Source of the DNA: a bacterium
GTDB taxonomy: Bacteria; Elusimicrobiota; Elusimicrobia; Elusimicrobiales; UBA9959
Assembly (NCBI GenBank): GCA_021811405.1
Contig: JAJZOZ010000004.1
Span: 1 to 50,399 of the forward strand
Reading direction: 5' to 3'
DNA: 50,399 bases
In this document: in pieces, positions 36,812 to 44,231 of the stretch
Layout: each line of letters starts with the position of its first letter
Position numbering within the stretch: position 1 is the stretch's first letter
Notes under the pieces: model-generated
The model's input: only the letters and a program-made list of their open reading frames with translations
The model's database searches: none
What the model was told of the DNA's origin: nothing
Made by a program: the position numbers and the translations under genes

Positions 36812-38053
36812 TCAGGGCTGCTGTACCAGCTTTATTATCTCTTCCGGCAGCCGCATCACGCCGGTGCCGAAGCTGTCCTGGCTGTCCCGCATCAGCCTGC
36901 CCCTTTTGAAAAGGCCGATCCCGCCTACCTGGGTGACGACGGAGAACATCAGCGAGCGGTTCTCGAACCTGGACCCTTTCGGAAGCGTAACGAGATATTT
37001 GGTCCCGTCCATTATGGAGATGGAGGCATGGGCATCGTGCAGCATCCCCATTACAATATCTCTCACCGCCGCGCCGGCAAGGACCGTGCCCAGCTCCGGC
37101 TTGTATTCGATGTAGTCCTTATCCAGGGAGAAGTCGGCGATGAAGCCGAAATCCTGGTTCAATTCATAGGAGTACTCGGTGCCTATGGCAGTTATTACTA
37201 TGCCTATTATCCTGCCGGTCGCGGAGTCGAAAGCGGGGCCGCCGGAATTTCCCCCGAAGACGTCCATGTTGGTCTGGAATACGGTGGGATTTATCATGTA
37301 TACCTGCGCCTGGTCCGGGTCGTCTATCTTTACCGCCATGCCGAGCGGGTATCCGATAGTGAAGACCTTCTGCCCCACCTTGAGGGGCTGCCCGGTCTCG
37401 AGGGAAAGAGGAAGCCTGCCGGCTGGCTCCCTGTCCATGCGTACAAGGGCGAAGTCCCGGTGGTCCTTGTTGTTGCCGCTGCCCTCGAGCGCCCGCGTTT
37501 CTATCTTCTTGATGCTGTAGACGGCGTCCATCGGGAAGTCCTGGGCCGCTGCGCCCTCTTTATCGTATTTCCAGCCGAAGACCATGAGATAGTTCTCAAA
37601 ATAGCTGCGGTCTTCCTTGTTTTCTGATACGCAATGGCCGGCGGTCATTACCAGCCCGCTGCCGACATAGGCGCCTGAGCAGTCGGAGAGCTTGTTCTGG
37701 GAGGAAAAATCCTCGTTCTCGTCCGCGTAATGGGATTCTGAGACCTTGCTGAAGTTCTTTATCCTGTATTTTTTCTCAAGCGGATCGAAGTAGAGGTTCC
37801 TCTTATTCACGAAGGCCACGGTGGAGTCGGCCAGCTTTTTAAGGCTCTCCGGGACCTGGTAGTACTCGTGCATGGAGTTCTCGCCGTAAATGCTCTTCGC
37901 GGAAGAAAAAGAGGGAAGGGGAACGTCCTGGCGCGAAATGTCACGCCGGCCTTTGAGCTGAGCGTATGCCGCGTTTTCGGCGAAAGCGGGCCCGATAGGC
38001 AGCAGTATGGGGAGGAGGAGGGCAAAGAACGTGCGCGATCTATTATTATGCAT
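36812..38053 (-). CDS. Secreted trypsin-like serine protease
   Basis: The 413-residue protein has a signal peptide (about 1-25, FFALLLPILLPIGPAFA) and a chymotrypsin-fold domain with the triad His140 (MTAGHC), Asp200 (RDFALVRMD) and Ser270 (GGNSGGP). About 115 residues before the domain and about 130 after it are not a PDZ repeat I can recognise, so it is not a standard DegP. It acts in the periplasm or outside. The gene is less GC-rich than its neighbours and stands alone between two terminators, which suggests a different origin or independent control. Confidence 0.9.
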   Translation of the reverse strand: MHNNRSRTFFALLLPILLPIGPAFAENAAYAQLKGRRDISRQDVPLPSFSSAKSIYGENSMHEYYQVPESLKKLADSTVAFVNKRNLYFDPLEKKYRIKNFSKVSESHYADENEDFSSQNKLSDCSGAYVGSGLVMTAGHCVSENKEDRSYFENYLMVFGWKYDKEGAAAQDFPMDAVYSIKKIETRALEGSGNNKDHRDFALVRMDREPAGRLPLSLETGQPLKVGQKVFTIGYPLGMAVKIDDPDQAQVYMINPTVFQTNMDVFGGNSGGPAFDSATGRIIGIVITAIGTEYSYELNQDFGFIADFSLDKDYIEYKPELGTVLAGAAVRDIVMGMLHDAHASISIMDGTKYLVTLPKGSRFENRSLMFSVVTQVGGIGLFKRGRLMRDSQDSFGTGVMRLPEEIIKLVQQP

Positions 38054-38080
38054 AATGATATCCTAATTGATAAGCGACTT

Positions 38081-38114
38081 CCCGGTAAGGGCCTTGAGGC
38101 CCTTATTCTCCGGG
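38081..38114 (-). other. Hairpin in the protease upstream region
   Basis: A stem-loop with inner arms TAAGGGCC (38086-38093) and GGCCCTTA (38098-38105) around TTGA, and outer arms CCCGG (38081-38085) and CCGGG (38110-38114), lies 28 bases before the protease start. It could be an mRNA leader structure or a leftover terminator. I found no clear promoter boxes in the 215-base gap. Confidence 0.45.
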
Positions 38115-38212
38115 CTGAAAGGCCTACCGCTTGCCAGGCTGCTCTTTCCTGCATCTGGAGCGGCGTTTCGCGCTAAACGGAGCAATTATTGTGCCATTAT
38201 GGTTTTCGGGCT

Positions 38213-38250
38213 AAAAGAACGCCGCCGGCCCAAAAGGAACGGCGGCGTTC
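38213..38250 (-). terminator. Intrinsic terminator after the three-gene hydroxylase operon
   Basis: On the minus strand GAACGCCGCC (38241-38250) pairs with GGCGGCGTTC (38217-38226) around a 14-nt loop and is followed by TTTT (38213-38216). It lies 19 bases after the stop of the molybdenum subunit gene. Confidence 0.8.
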
Positions 38251-38268
38251 AGGTATGACCGCGGATGG

Positions 38269-40611
38269 TTACTTCTTCTCGGCGGCCTTTATCGCCTTCA
38301 GCACCTTCTCCGGCGTGAGGGGGAACTCGCGCAGGCGGGCTCCGGTGGCGTTGTACAGGGCGTTGGCGAAGACGGGGGCGGCCCCGTTGATGGAGACCTC
38401 CGACACGCTTTTGGCGCCGAAGGGCCCCGTCTCCTCGTAGGAGGGCACCAGGATCACCTTGACCGGCGGCCGGTCCCGCATCGAGTAGATGTGGTAGTCG
38501 GCGAAGGATGCGTTCTGCATGCGCCCCTTCGCGTCGAACAGGTACTCCTCCGTCAGCGCGTAGCTGATGCCGTTGAGCGTGCCGCCCTCTGTCTGGCCTT
38601 CGGCCAGCGCCGGGTTCACCGCCGTGCCGCAGTCTATCGTGGAGACGTAGTTCAGCACCTTGATGAAGCCGGTCCAGGTGTCCACCTCTATCTCCGCGAA
38701 GTGCGCGGCGAAGGGCGGCGGCGACTTCTTCGTGATGTGGGAGGCCGTGCCGATGATCTGGTACTGGTCCTTCTGGTACAGCGTGTACTTGGCTATGTCG
38801 CCGTAGCTGACCTTCTTCGTGCCGTCCTTGCTGCGCACGGCGGAGTCCTCGCAGTAGGCCTGCTCCGGCGGGATGCCCAACATCTCCGCGCCGCTCCTGA
38901 GTATCTGCCGCTTGGCGTCGGCCGCGGCCTTGCGCACGGCCTCGCCCGACAGGTACGTCGTGGACGAGGCGTAGGCGCCTACGTCGAAAGGGGTGACGTC
39001 GGTGTCGGAGGAGTAGACGATCATTTTATCCGTCGTGGTCTCCAGCTCCTCGGCCGCTATCTGCGCGAGCACCGTGTCCGAGCCGGTGCCGAGGTCGGTG
39101 GCGCCCATCAGCAGGTTGAACGAGCCGTCGTCGTTGATCTTGATCGAGGCCGCGCCCATGTCTATGTCCGGGATCGACGAGCCCTGCATCAGGCAGGCCA
39201 TGCCCATGCCGCGGCGGTAGCGGCCGGTCTTGCCGCGCCAGTCCTGGCGCCGCTCCCAGCCTATGGCCTTAGCGCCCTGCAGTATGCACTCGGCGAGCGC
39301 GTTGGACCCCACGGTCATAGGCGTGCCCTCGCGGCCCTCGCCCAGCGCCGCGAAGATGGGGGAGCCCTCGCCCTCGCGGATGTGGTTCATCTGGCGGAAC
39401 TTCATCGGGTCCATGCCGATGGCCTCGGCCATCTGGTCCATCAGGGACTCCATAGCGAAGAAGGCCTGCGTGGCGCCGAAGCCGCGGTACGCGCCGGCCA
39501 CGGGCAGGTTCGTGTAGTACGACTTGCCGTCGAACTTGATGTTGTCGCAGTGATATAAAGGCAGCACCTTGGAGCCGGCGCACGAGACCACGGTGAGGCC
39601 GTGGCCGCCGTAGGCGCCGGTGTTGTTGATGGCCTCCATGTCTATCGCTGTTATAGTGCCGTCCTTCTTTACGCCGGCCTTGAGGCGGATGCGGAACGGG
39701 TGGCGGGTGCGGCCGGTGCGGAAGGTCTCCTCCCGGTCGAACTGCCAGATCACCGCGCGGCCGGTGCGCAGCGCGAACATCGCGGTGACGTCGTCGAGCA
39801 GGATCTCCTGCTTGCAGCCGAAGCCGCCGCCGATACGGGGCTTGATGACCCGTATCTTCTGCACCGGCACGCCCAGCGTGCGCGCCACGATGCGGCGGCA
39901 GTGGAAAGGCACCTGCGTGGAGGTGGTGATCTCGATGCGGCCCGACGGGGCTATGCGCGCCATCGAGGTGTAGGGCTCGATGGGGCAGTGCTGGGCGTAG
40001 GGCGTCTCGAAGGTCTGGTCGAACCTGAAGTCGGCCTCCGCGTAGCCCTTCTCGAAGCTGCCGGCCTCGCAGGCTACGTGCGCGACGAGGTTCTTCTTCG
40101 GCTCGTAGGGGATAGGTATCGGCACGTGGGCTTCCGGCTCGTCGTGTATCACCGGGGCGTCCTTGGCCATGGCCTCGTCCAGCGAGAACACGGGCTTCAG
40201 TACCTCGTACTCCACCTTTATCGCCTCCAGGGCGGCCAGGGCCTGCTCCTCGGTTTCGGCCGCCACGGCGGCCACGCGGTCTCCCACGAAGCGCACCTTG
40301 GCGTCGAACATGAAGGTGTCATACGGCGACGGCTCCGGGAAGCCCTGGCCGGCTGTGCAGTGGGCTATGCGCGGCACGTTGCCGTGCCACAGCACGGCCT
40401 TGACTCCGGGCATCTTCTCGGCCTTGGAGACGTCGAGCTTCTTTATGCGGGCGTGCGCGTGCGGGCTCCACAGCATCTTTATTGCCAGCGCGTCCTTGGG
40501 GACGAAGTCGGCGACGTAGGAATCCTTGCCTAGCGCGAGCTGCAGCGCGTCTATCTTGGTGACGGAATGGTTGACCTGCTTGAGGTGCTTCGCCTTCTCG
40601 TGCCTGATCAT
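38269..40611 (-). CDS. CoxL-type molybdenum hydroxylase large subunit
   Basis: The 780-residue Moco subunit starts at ATG 40611 (MIRHEKAKHLKQVNHSV), overlapping the small-subunit stop by four bases. Marks include GGGFGCKQEILLDDV, the active-site loop GAYRGFGATQAFFAME and the catalytic Glu738 in GAKSVSEVSINGA. The loop lacks the Cys of true aerobic CO dehydrogenase (AYRCSFR), so it is not CoxL in function. It belongs to the broad group hydroxylating purines, nicotinate-like rings or aldehydes. Sequence motifs differ from the two-gene enzyme at 32855-36483, so substrates probably differ. It is the last gene of the operon FAD subunit, Fe-S subunit, Moco subunit. Confidence 0.93.
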   Translation of the reverse strand: MIRHEKAKHLKQVNHSVTKIDALQLALGKDSYVADFVPKDALAIKMLWSPHAHARIKKLDVSKAEKMPGVKAVLWHGNVPRIAHCTAGQGFPEPSPYDTFMFDAKVRFVGDRVAAVAAETEEQALAALEAIKVEYEVLKPVFSLDEAMAKDAPVIHDEPEAHVPIPIPYEPKKNLVAHVACEAGSFEKGYAEADFRFDQTFETPYAQHCPIEPYTSMARIAPSGRIEITTSTQVPFHCRRIVARTLGVPVQKIRVIKPRIGGGFGCKQEILLDDVTAMFALRTGRAVIWQFDREETFRTGRTRHPFRIRLKAGVKKDGTITAIDMEAINNTGAYGGHGLTVVSCAGSKVLPLYHCDNIKFDGKSYYTNLPVAGAYRGFGATQAFFAMESLMDQMAEAIGMDPMKFRQMNHIREGEGSPIFAALGEGREGTPMTVGSNALAECILQGAKAIGWERRQDWRGKTGRYRRGMGMACLMQGSSIPDIDMGAASIKINDDGSFNLLMGATDLGTGSDTVLAQIAAEELETTTDKMIVYSSDTDVTPFDVGAYASSTTYLSGEAVRKAAADAKRQILRSGAEMLGIPPEQAYCEDSAVRSKDGTKKVSYGDIAKYTLYQKDQYQIIGTASHITKKSPPPFAAHFAEIEVDTWTGFIKVLNYVSTIDCGTAVNPALAEGQTEGGTLNGISYALTEEYLFDAKGRMQNASFADYHIYSMRDRPPVKVILVPSYEETGPFGAKSVSEVSINGAAPVFANALYNATGARLREFPLTPEKVLKAIKAAEKK

Positions 40612-41129
40612 TTGCGGGCCCCCTTGGCGGTCTTCTTCGCGGGCTTCCCGCCCTCCGCCGCGCGCTTGTCCAGGGTTTTCCGGAGGGCCACCCAGATCTT
40701 CTCGTAGCCGGTGCAGCGGCACAGGTTGCCGTCCATGTATTCCTTCACGATCTCGTCCTCGAGGACCGTCTCGGTCTCCATCAGGGCGGTGGCGCTCATC
40801 ACCATGCCGGGGATGCAGTAGCCGCACTGCACCGCGCCGGCGGCGACCAGCTGCTTCTGGAACTCCGACGGATCGTCGAAGGTCCCGGCGCTCTCTATCG
40901 TGCGCACCTCGCGGCCCTCGGCCTGCATCGCGTAGAGCAGGCAGGCGTAGGTGGCGCGGCCGTCCACGAGCACGGTGCAGGCGCCGCACGTGCCCTGGCC
41001 GCAGCCGTACTTGGTGCCGCGGTAGCCCTCGCGGCGCAGCAGCGTGAGGAGCTTCTCGTCGGGGCGGGTCTCGAACGACCTCTTCTGCCCGTTGAGGGTG
41101 AAATTCACCGAGCGGGTATTCTTAGCCAT
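40608..41129 (-). CDS. CoxS-type [2Fe-2S] subunit
   Basis: The 173-residue iron-sulfur subunit has GCGQGTCGACTVLVDG for the plant-type cluster and QCGYCIPGMVM with NLCRCTGY for the second cluster. A Lys-rich tail (KPAKKTAKGARK) follows. It carries electrons from the Moco subunit to the FAD subunit. The start ATG 41129 overlaps the FAD subunit stop (TAATG). Confidence 0.95.
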   Translation of the reverse strand: MAKNTRSVNFTLNGQKRSFETRPDEKLLTLLRREGYRGTKYGCGQGTCGACTVLVDGRATYACLLYAMQAEGREVRTIESAGTFDDPSEFQKQLVAAGAVQCGYCIPGMVMSATALMETETVLEDEIVKEYMDGNLCRCTGYEKIWVALRKTLDKRAAEGGKPAKKTAKGARK

Positions 41130-41974
41130 TATTCGGCCCTCCCGCGGGCGAACTCCGCCGCCCGCTCCAGCGAGTCGAAGATCGAGACCTCGGCGAGCCG
41201 CCGGATATAGTCCGCGCTCATGCCCTCGCCGCCGGTCCACTTCGCGGCGCCGCCGCCGGCGGCCGCGGCCGCCCTGAAAACTTCCGCGCGAGCCTCTTTG
41301 CCGACCAGCGCTGCCTCGGCCGCCTTCAGGCGCTGCGGGAACGGAATGCCGCTGCCGGCCGCCACGCGGGCCGACTTTATGACGGCCCCGTCGAGCTCCA
41401 GCAGCGCCGCTACCGTGACCAGCGAGAAGGCCGCCGCGTTGCGCGAGGCTTTCACCGAGCCGAAGCCGTGGTGGGCCTTCAGCACCGGGATCTTCACGGC
41501 GGTGAGTAACTCCCCGTCCCTGAAGAGCCTGGCCGGCTGCGAGGAGAAATACTCGTCGGCGCCCATTTCCTTCTCCTTGCCGGAGTAGATGACCATGCGC
41601 GCGTTCATGGCCAGCAGCACCACCGGCAGGTCGGCCCACGGGAAGACGCGGGCGATATTGCCGCCTATGGTGGAGACGTTGCGCACCTGGTGCGTGGAGA
41701 TGCGCCTGCAGATCTCGTGCATGGCCCAGCGCGGGCCGCGGTAGCGCTGTATGTCCGAGAGCGGGGTGGCGGCGCCGATCTCGAAGAAGGCGCCTTTCTG
41801 CTTTATGTAGGACAGGCCCAGCCGCGTGATGTCCACAGCGGCGACCGGGGCCTTGCCCTGCATGAAATGCAGCGCGGTCCCGCCGGCGAGCGGCATGCCT
41901 TTGGGCCCCAGCGCGCGCAGCGCCTTGCGCGCTTCGGCGAGGGTGGAGGGGCGGATGAATTCGCACAGTTTCAT
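41129..41974 (-). CDS. CoxM-type FAD subunit
   Basis: The 281-residue flavin subunit has the FAD-binding LAGGTALHFMQGK near residue 30 and STIGGNIARVFPWADLP near 102, as in CoxM/XdhB-type proteins. It lacks the tyrosine-rich stretch (TIGG..CNASPAAD) seen in many xanthine dehydrogenases; instead the loop reads ARVFPWADLP. AAGGA lies 5 bases before the ATG. It is first in the operon, downstream of a promoter at 42014-42042. Confidence 0.92.
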   Translation of the reverse strand: MKLCEFIRPSTLAEARKALRALGPKGMPLAGGTALHFMQGKAPVAAVDITRLGLSYIKQKGAFFEIGAATPLSDIQRYRGPRWAMHEICRRISTHQVRNVSTIGGNIARVFPWADLPVVLLAMNARMVIYSGKEKEMGADEYFSSQPARLFRDGELLTAVKIPVLKAHHGFGSVKASRNAAAFSLVTVAALLELDGAVIKSARVAAGSGIPFPQRLKAAEAALVGKEARAEVFRAAAAAGGGAAKWTGGEGMSADYIRRLAEVSIFDSLERAAEFARGRAE

Positions 41975-42013
41975 GATTTCCTTCCTGAAAAAAAGACCGC
42001 TGGATTTCGAGTA

Positions 42014-42042
42014 AATATAGCAGATTTGCCGAGCGGTATAAA
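42014..42042 (-). promoter_or_regulatory. Promoter of the three-gene hydroxylase operon
   Basis: On the minus strand TTTATA (42037-42042) and TATATT (42014-42019) are 17 bases apart, an acceptable sigma-70 pair in an otherwise GC-rich gap. The predicted start is about 30 bases before the FAD subunit ATG. It is back to back with the promoter at 42071-42098, with 28 bases between the two -35 boxes. Confidence 0.65.
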
Positions 42043-42070
42043 GCCGCCCCAGCGGGCCGGAGCCGCGCCC

Positions 42071-42098
42071 TTGACACCGCCCCCCGGGGCGGTATAGA
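42071..42098 (+). promoter_or_regulatory. Promoter with inverted repeat filling its spacer
   Basis: TTGACA (42071-42076) is a perfect -35 box and TATAGA (42093-42098) the -10, 16 bases apart. The whole spacer is a perfect inverted repeat, CCGCCCC-CC-GGGGCGG. A repressor or activator could sit exactly between the boxes. It drives the conserved gene at 42115 with a leader of only about 10-16 bases. Confidence 0.7.
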
Positions 42099-42114
42099 CT
42101 GTCTAAGGGGCACT

Positions 42115-43563
42115 ATGATTATGGACCATAAGAGCGACGCCGAACCCGTACTCCCGCACGAGAAAGCCACCCGCATAAACCTGGACAAGCGCTTCTACGG
42201 CACTTTCGCCGAGATCGGGGCCGGCCAGGAGGTGGCGCGCTGGTTCTTCGTGGTAGGCGGCGCCTCCGGCACGCTGGCCAAGACCATTTCCGCCTACGAC
42301 ATGGCCTTCTCCGACGCCATCTACGGCAAGACGGAACGCTACGTCAGCCGCGAGCGGCTGGAGAAGATGCTGGAGTACGAGTACGCGCTGCTGCTGGAGC
42401 GGCTGGCGGCCGACCGCGGTTCCGCCAACTGCTTCTTCGCCTTCGCCAATACCGTGGCCGCGCGCAGCTACCAGGGCAACAAGGACTGTCACGGCTGGAT
42501 GGGCATCAAGTTCCAGGGCGCGCCGGGCGAGGAGCCGTCGGAGATCATACTGCACGTCAACATGCTCGACAAGGAGAACGTGCAGCAGCAGGTGGCCCTC
42601 GGCATAATAGGCGTGAACCTCGCCTACGGCGCTTTCTACCTGGGCCGCGAGCCGGAAAAGCTGATCGCCTCTCTGCTCGACGGCCTGTCGCGCGACAGGA
42701 TAGAGGTGGACATGATCCGTTTCACGGGACCGCGCTTCAGGACCGTGGACAACAGGCTGATGACGCTGCAGCTGGTGGCGCAGGGGCTGACCGGGGCAGC
42801 GCTGATAGGCGCAGACGGCGGAGTGCTGCAGCCCTACGAGGTGCTGCGCAAGAAGAACATCCTGATAGAGCGCGGCAGCTTCCGCCCTGTCACCAAGGTC
42901 AACATAGACATGCTGGAGGGGGCCCGCTGCCAGTTCCAGGCGGACATCGGCGCCAAGGCGGGGGACATCGTGGAGCTGATGGAAATAACGATGAGCAACC
43001 TGCTCAGCTCCGGCGAGATAGACCACTGCGACTTCCTCGCCCGCGCCGACACGATAAACGCCGTGGGGAAGATGGTGCTGATCTCCGACTACGCGCGGTA
43101 CTTCAAGCTGGCCAACTACCTGCAGCGCTACACGAAGAAGCGCATCGGCATAGTCATGGGCCTGCCCAGCCTGAAGAAGCTCTTCGACGAAAAATACTAC
43201 GAGTCGCTGGAAGGCGGCATCCTCGAGTCCTTCGGCCGCCTGTTCAAGAACGACCTCAAGGTCTACGTCTACCCGCAGATAGGCTCGGAGCCGGGCAAGG
43301 TGGTCACCTGCGACGATTTCGCGATGCCCGGCAACCTGGAACACCTGTTCCGCTACCTGTCCGATAACGGCCGGATAGTCCCCATAAAGGCCTTCAACAA
43401 GAACTGCCGGGGCGCCGTTTCCGGGGAGATAGTGGGCAAGATAGTCTCCGGCGACGATTCCTGGGAGGAGATGGTGCCCCCGGAAGTGGCGAAGTGCATC
43501 AAGGACCACAACTTCTTCGGCCGCCGGCGCTGGTGCGAGGAGGGGGAGCAGAAAGGTTCCTGA
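42115..43563 (+). CDS. Conserved protein of unknown function (482 aa)
   Basis: I do not recognise a characterised family. The 482-residue protein has no signal peptide or membrane helix. It contains distinctive stretches that look conserved: FYGTFAEIGAGQEVARWFF, GGASGTLAKTISAYDM, YVSRERLEKMLEYEYALL and FFAFANTVAARSYQGN near the N-terminus. I have a vague memory of such proteins being mislabelled as receptors; nothing here supports a membrane role. The start is ATG 42115 or ATG 42121; AAGGGG ends 4 bases before the first and 10 before the second. It is divergent from the three-gene hydroxylase operon and may share its regulation. A terminator follows. Confidence 0.85.
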   Translation: MIMDHKSDAEPVLPHEKATRINLDKRFYGTFAEIGAGQEVARWFFVVGGASGTLAKTISAYDMAFSDAIYGKTERYVSRERLEKMLEYEYALLLERLAADRGSANCFFAFANTVAARSYQGNKDCHGWMGIKFQGAPGEEPSEIILHVNMLDKENVQQQVALGIIGVNLAYGAFYLGREPEKLIASLLDGLSRDRIEVDMIRFTGPRFRTVDNRLMTLQLVAQGLTGAALIGADGGVLQPYEVLRKKNILIERGSFRPVTKVNIDMLEGARCQFQADIGAKAGDIVELMEITMSNLLSSGEIDHCDFLARADTINAVGKMVLISDYARYFKLANYLQRYTKKRIGIVMGLPSLKKLFDEKYYESLEGGILESFGRLFKNDLKVYVYPQIGSEPGKVVTCDDFAMPGNLEHLFRYLSDNGRIVPIKAFNKNCRGAVSGEIVGKIVSGDDSWEEMVPPEVAKCIKDHNFFGRRRWCEEGEQKGS

Positions 43564-43585
43564 AGACGGCGGCGCACGGACAAAG

Positions 43586-43620
43586 AAAAAGCCCGCTTAC
43601 GCGGGCTTTTTCCTTTTTCT
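43586..43620 (+). terminator. Strong bidirectional terminator
   Basis: An 11-bp stem (AAAAAGCCCGC at 43586-43596, GCGGGCTTTTT at 43601-43611) with loop TTAC is followed by CCTTTTTCT. The A-run on the left makes it work for the convergent rhodanese gene too. Confidence 0.9.
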
Positions 43621-43633
43621 GGTCCGAGCTGAA

Positions 43634-44131
43634 CTACTTGACCACCGGCCAGCCGGCCGCGATCCAGGCGTTTATGCCGCCCTCGATGTGGTGGATGTCC
43701 GTGAAGCCCATGTTCTTCATGATGCCCAGGGTTATGCCGCTGCGGTGGCCGGAGCGGCAGTAGATCAGGTATTTCGCCTTCTTGTCCAGCTTGGCGAGCC
43801 GGTCCTTGAAGTCGGGGGCGTAGTAGTCCAGGGTCATGCTGACCGCTTCCAGGTGGCCGGCCGCGTATTCCTCGGGGGTACGGATATCTATGACTATCGG
43901 CTTCTTGGCCTCTATGAAGTAGTGGGCCTCGTCCGGCTTTATCTCCACCGGGAAGTCGCAGTTGCCCGGCTTGGGGTCCGAGGCCGAGGGCTGCGGCGTT
44001 TCGGGCGCCGCGGCGAAGAGCGAAGCGGCCCCCGCGGCCTTGGCGCCCCCGCAGAAGATCGCGTCCAGGTCCAGCGCGCGGGCCATGGCCGCCGCCGAAA
44101 CCACCAACAGCGCTGCTATGAATATCTTCAT
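43634..44131 (-). CDS. Exported rhodanese-domain protein
   Basis: The 165-residue protein starts at ATG 44131, chosen because GGGAGG lies 5 bases upstream and a signal peptide follows (KIFIAALLVVSAAAMARA). The rhodanese domain (about 80-165) has VIDIRTPEEYAAGHL and the active-site loop YCRSGHRSG with catalytic Cys125. It would transfer sulfane sulfur in the periplasm. The region between signal and domain is Ala/Pro-rich with two extra Cys. No clear pathway partner is adjacent. Confidence 0.9.
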   Translation of the reverse strand: MKIFIAALLVVSAAAMARALDLDAIFCGGAKAAGAASLFAAAPETPQPSASDPKPGNCDFPVEIKPDEAHYFIEAKKPIVIDIRTPEEYAAGHLEAVSMTLDYYAPDFKDRLAKLDKKAKYLIYCRSGHRSGITLGIMKNMGFTDIHHIEGGINAWIAAGWPVVK

Positions 44132-44163
44132 GATAGCCTCCCGGAAAATGTCCTGCGCGTCAT

Positions 44164-44221
44164 ATTCTACCAAAATAGAGGGGGCCGGCGCCTGAGCGGG
44201 CCCGGGCAAGTTTGGTATCAT
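44164..44221. promoter_or_regulatory. Divergent extended -10 promoters
   Basis: Both genes leaving this 100-base gap have a TGG-preceded -10 box. On the minus strand it is TAGAAT (44164-44169) for the rhodanese. On the plus strand it is TATCAT (44216-44221) for the glycosyltransferase. The plus start would lie about 4 bases before ATG 44232, and there is no ribosome site, so that transcript may be nearly leaderless. Confidence 0.5.
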
Positions 44222-44231
44222 ATAGACAGAT

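Noticed and set aside
38269-41974. Carbon monoxide dehydrogenase
   Set aside because: Subunit order fits CoxM/S/L, but the large subunit has GAYRGFG where CO dehydrogenase needs a Cys-containing loop.
42071-42098. MerR-type operator
   Set aside because: The repeat fills the spacer, but the spacer is 16 bases, not the 19-20 typical of MerR promoters, and no MerR gene is near.
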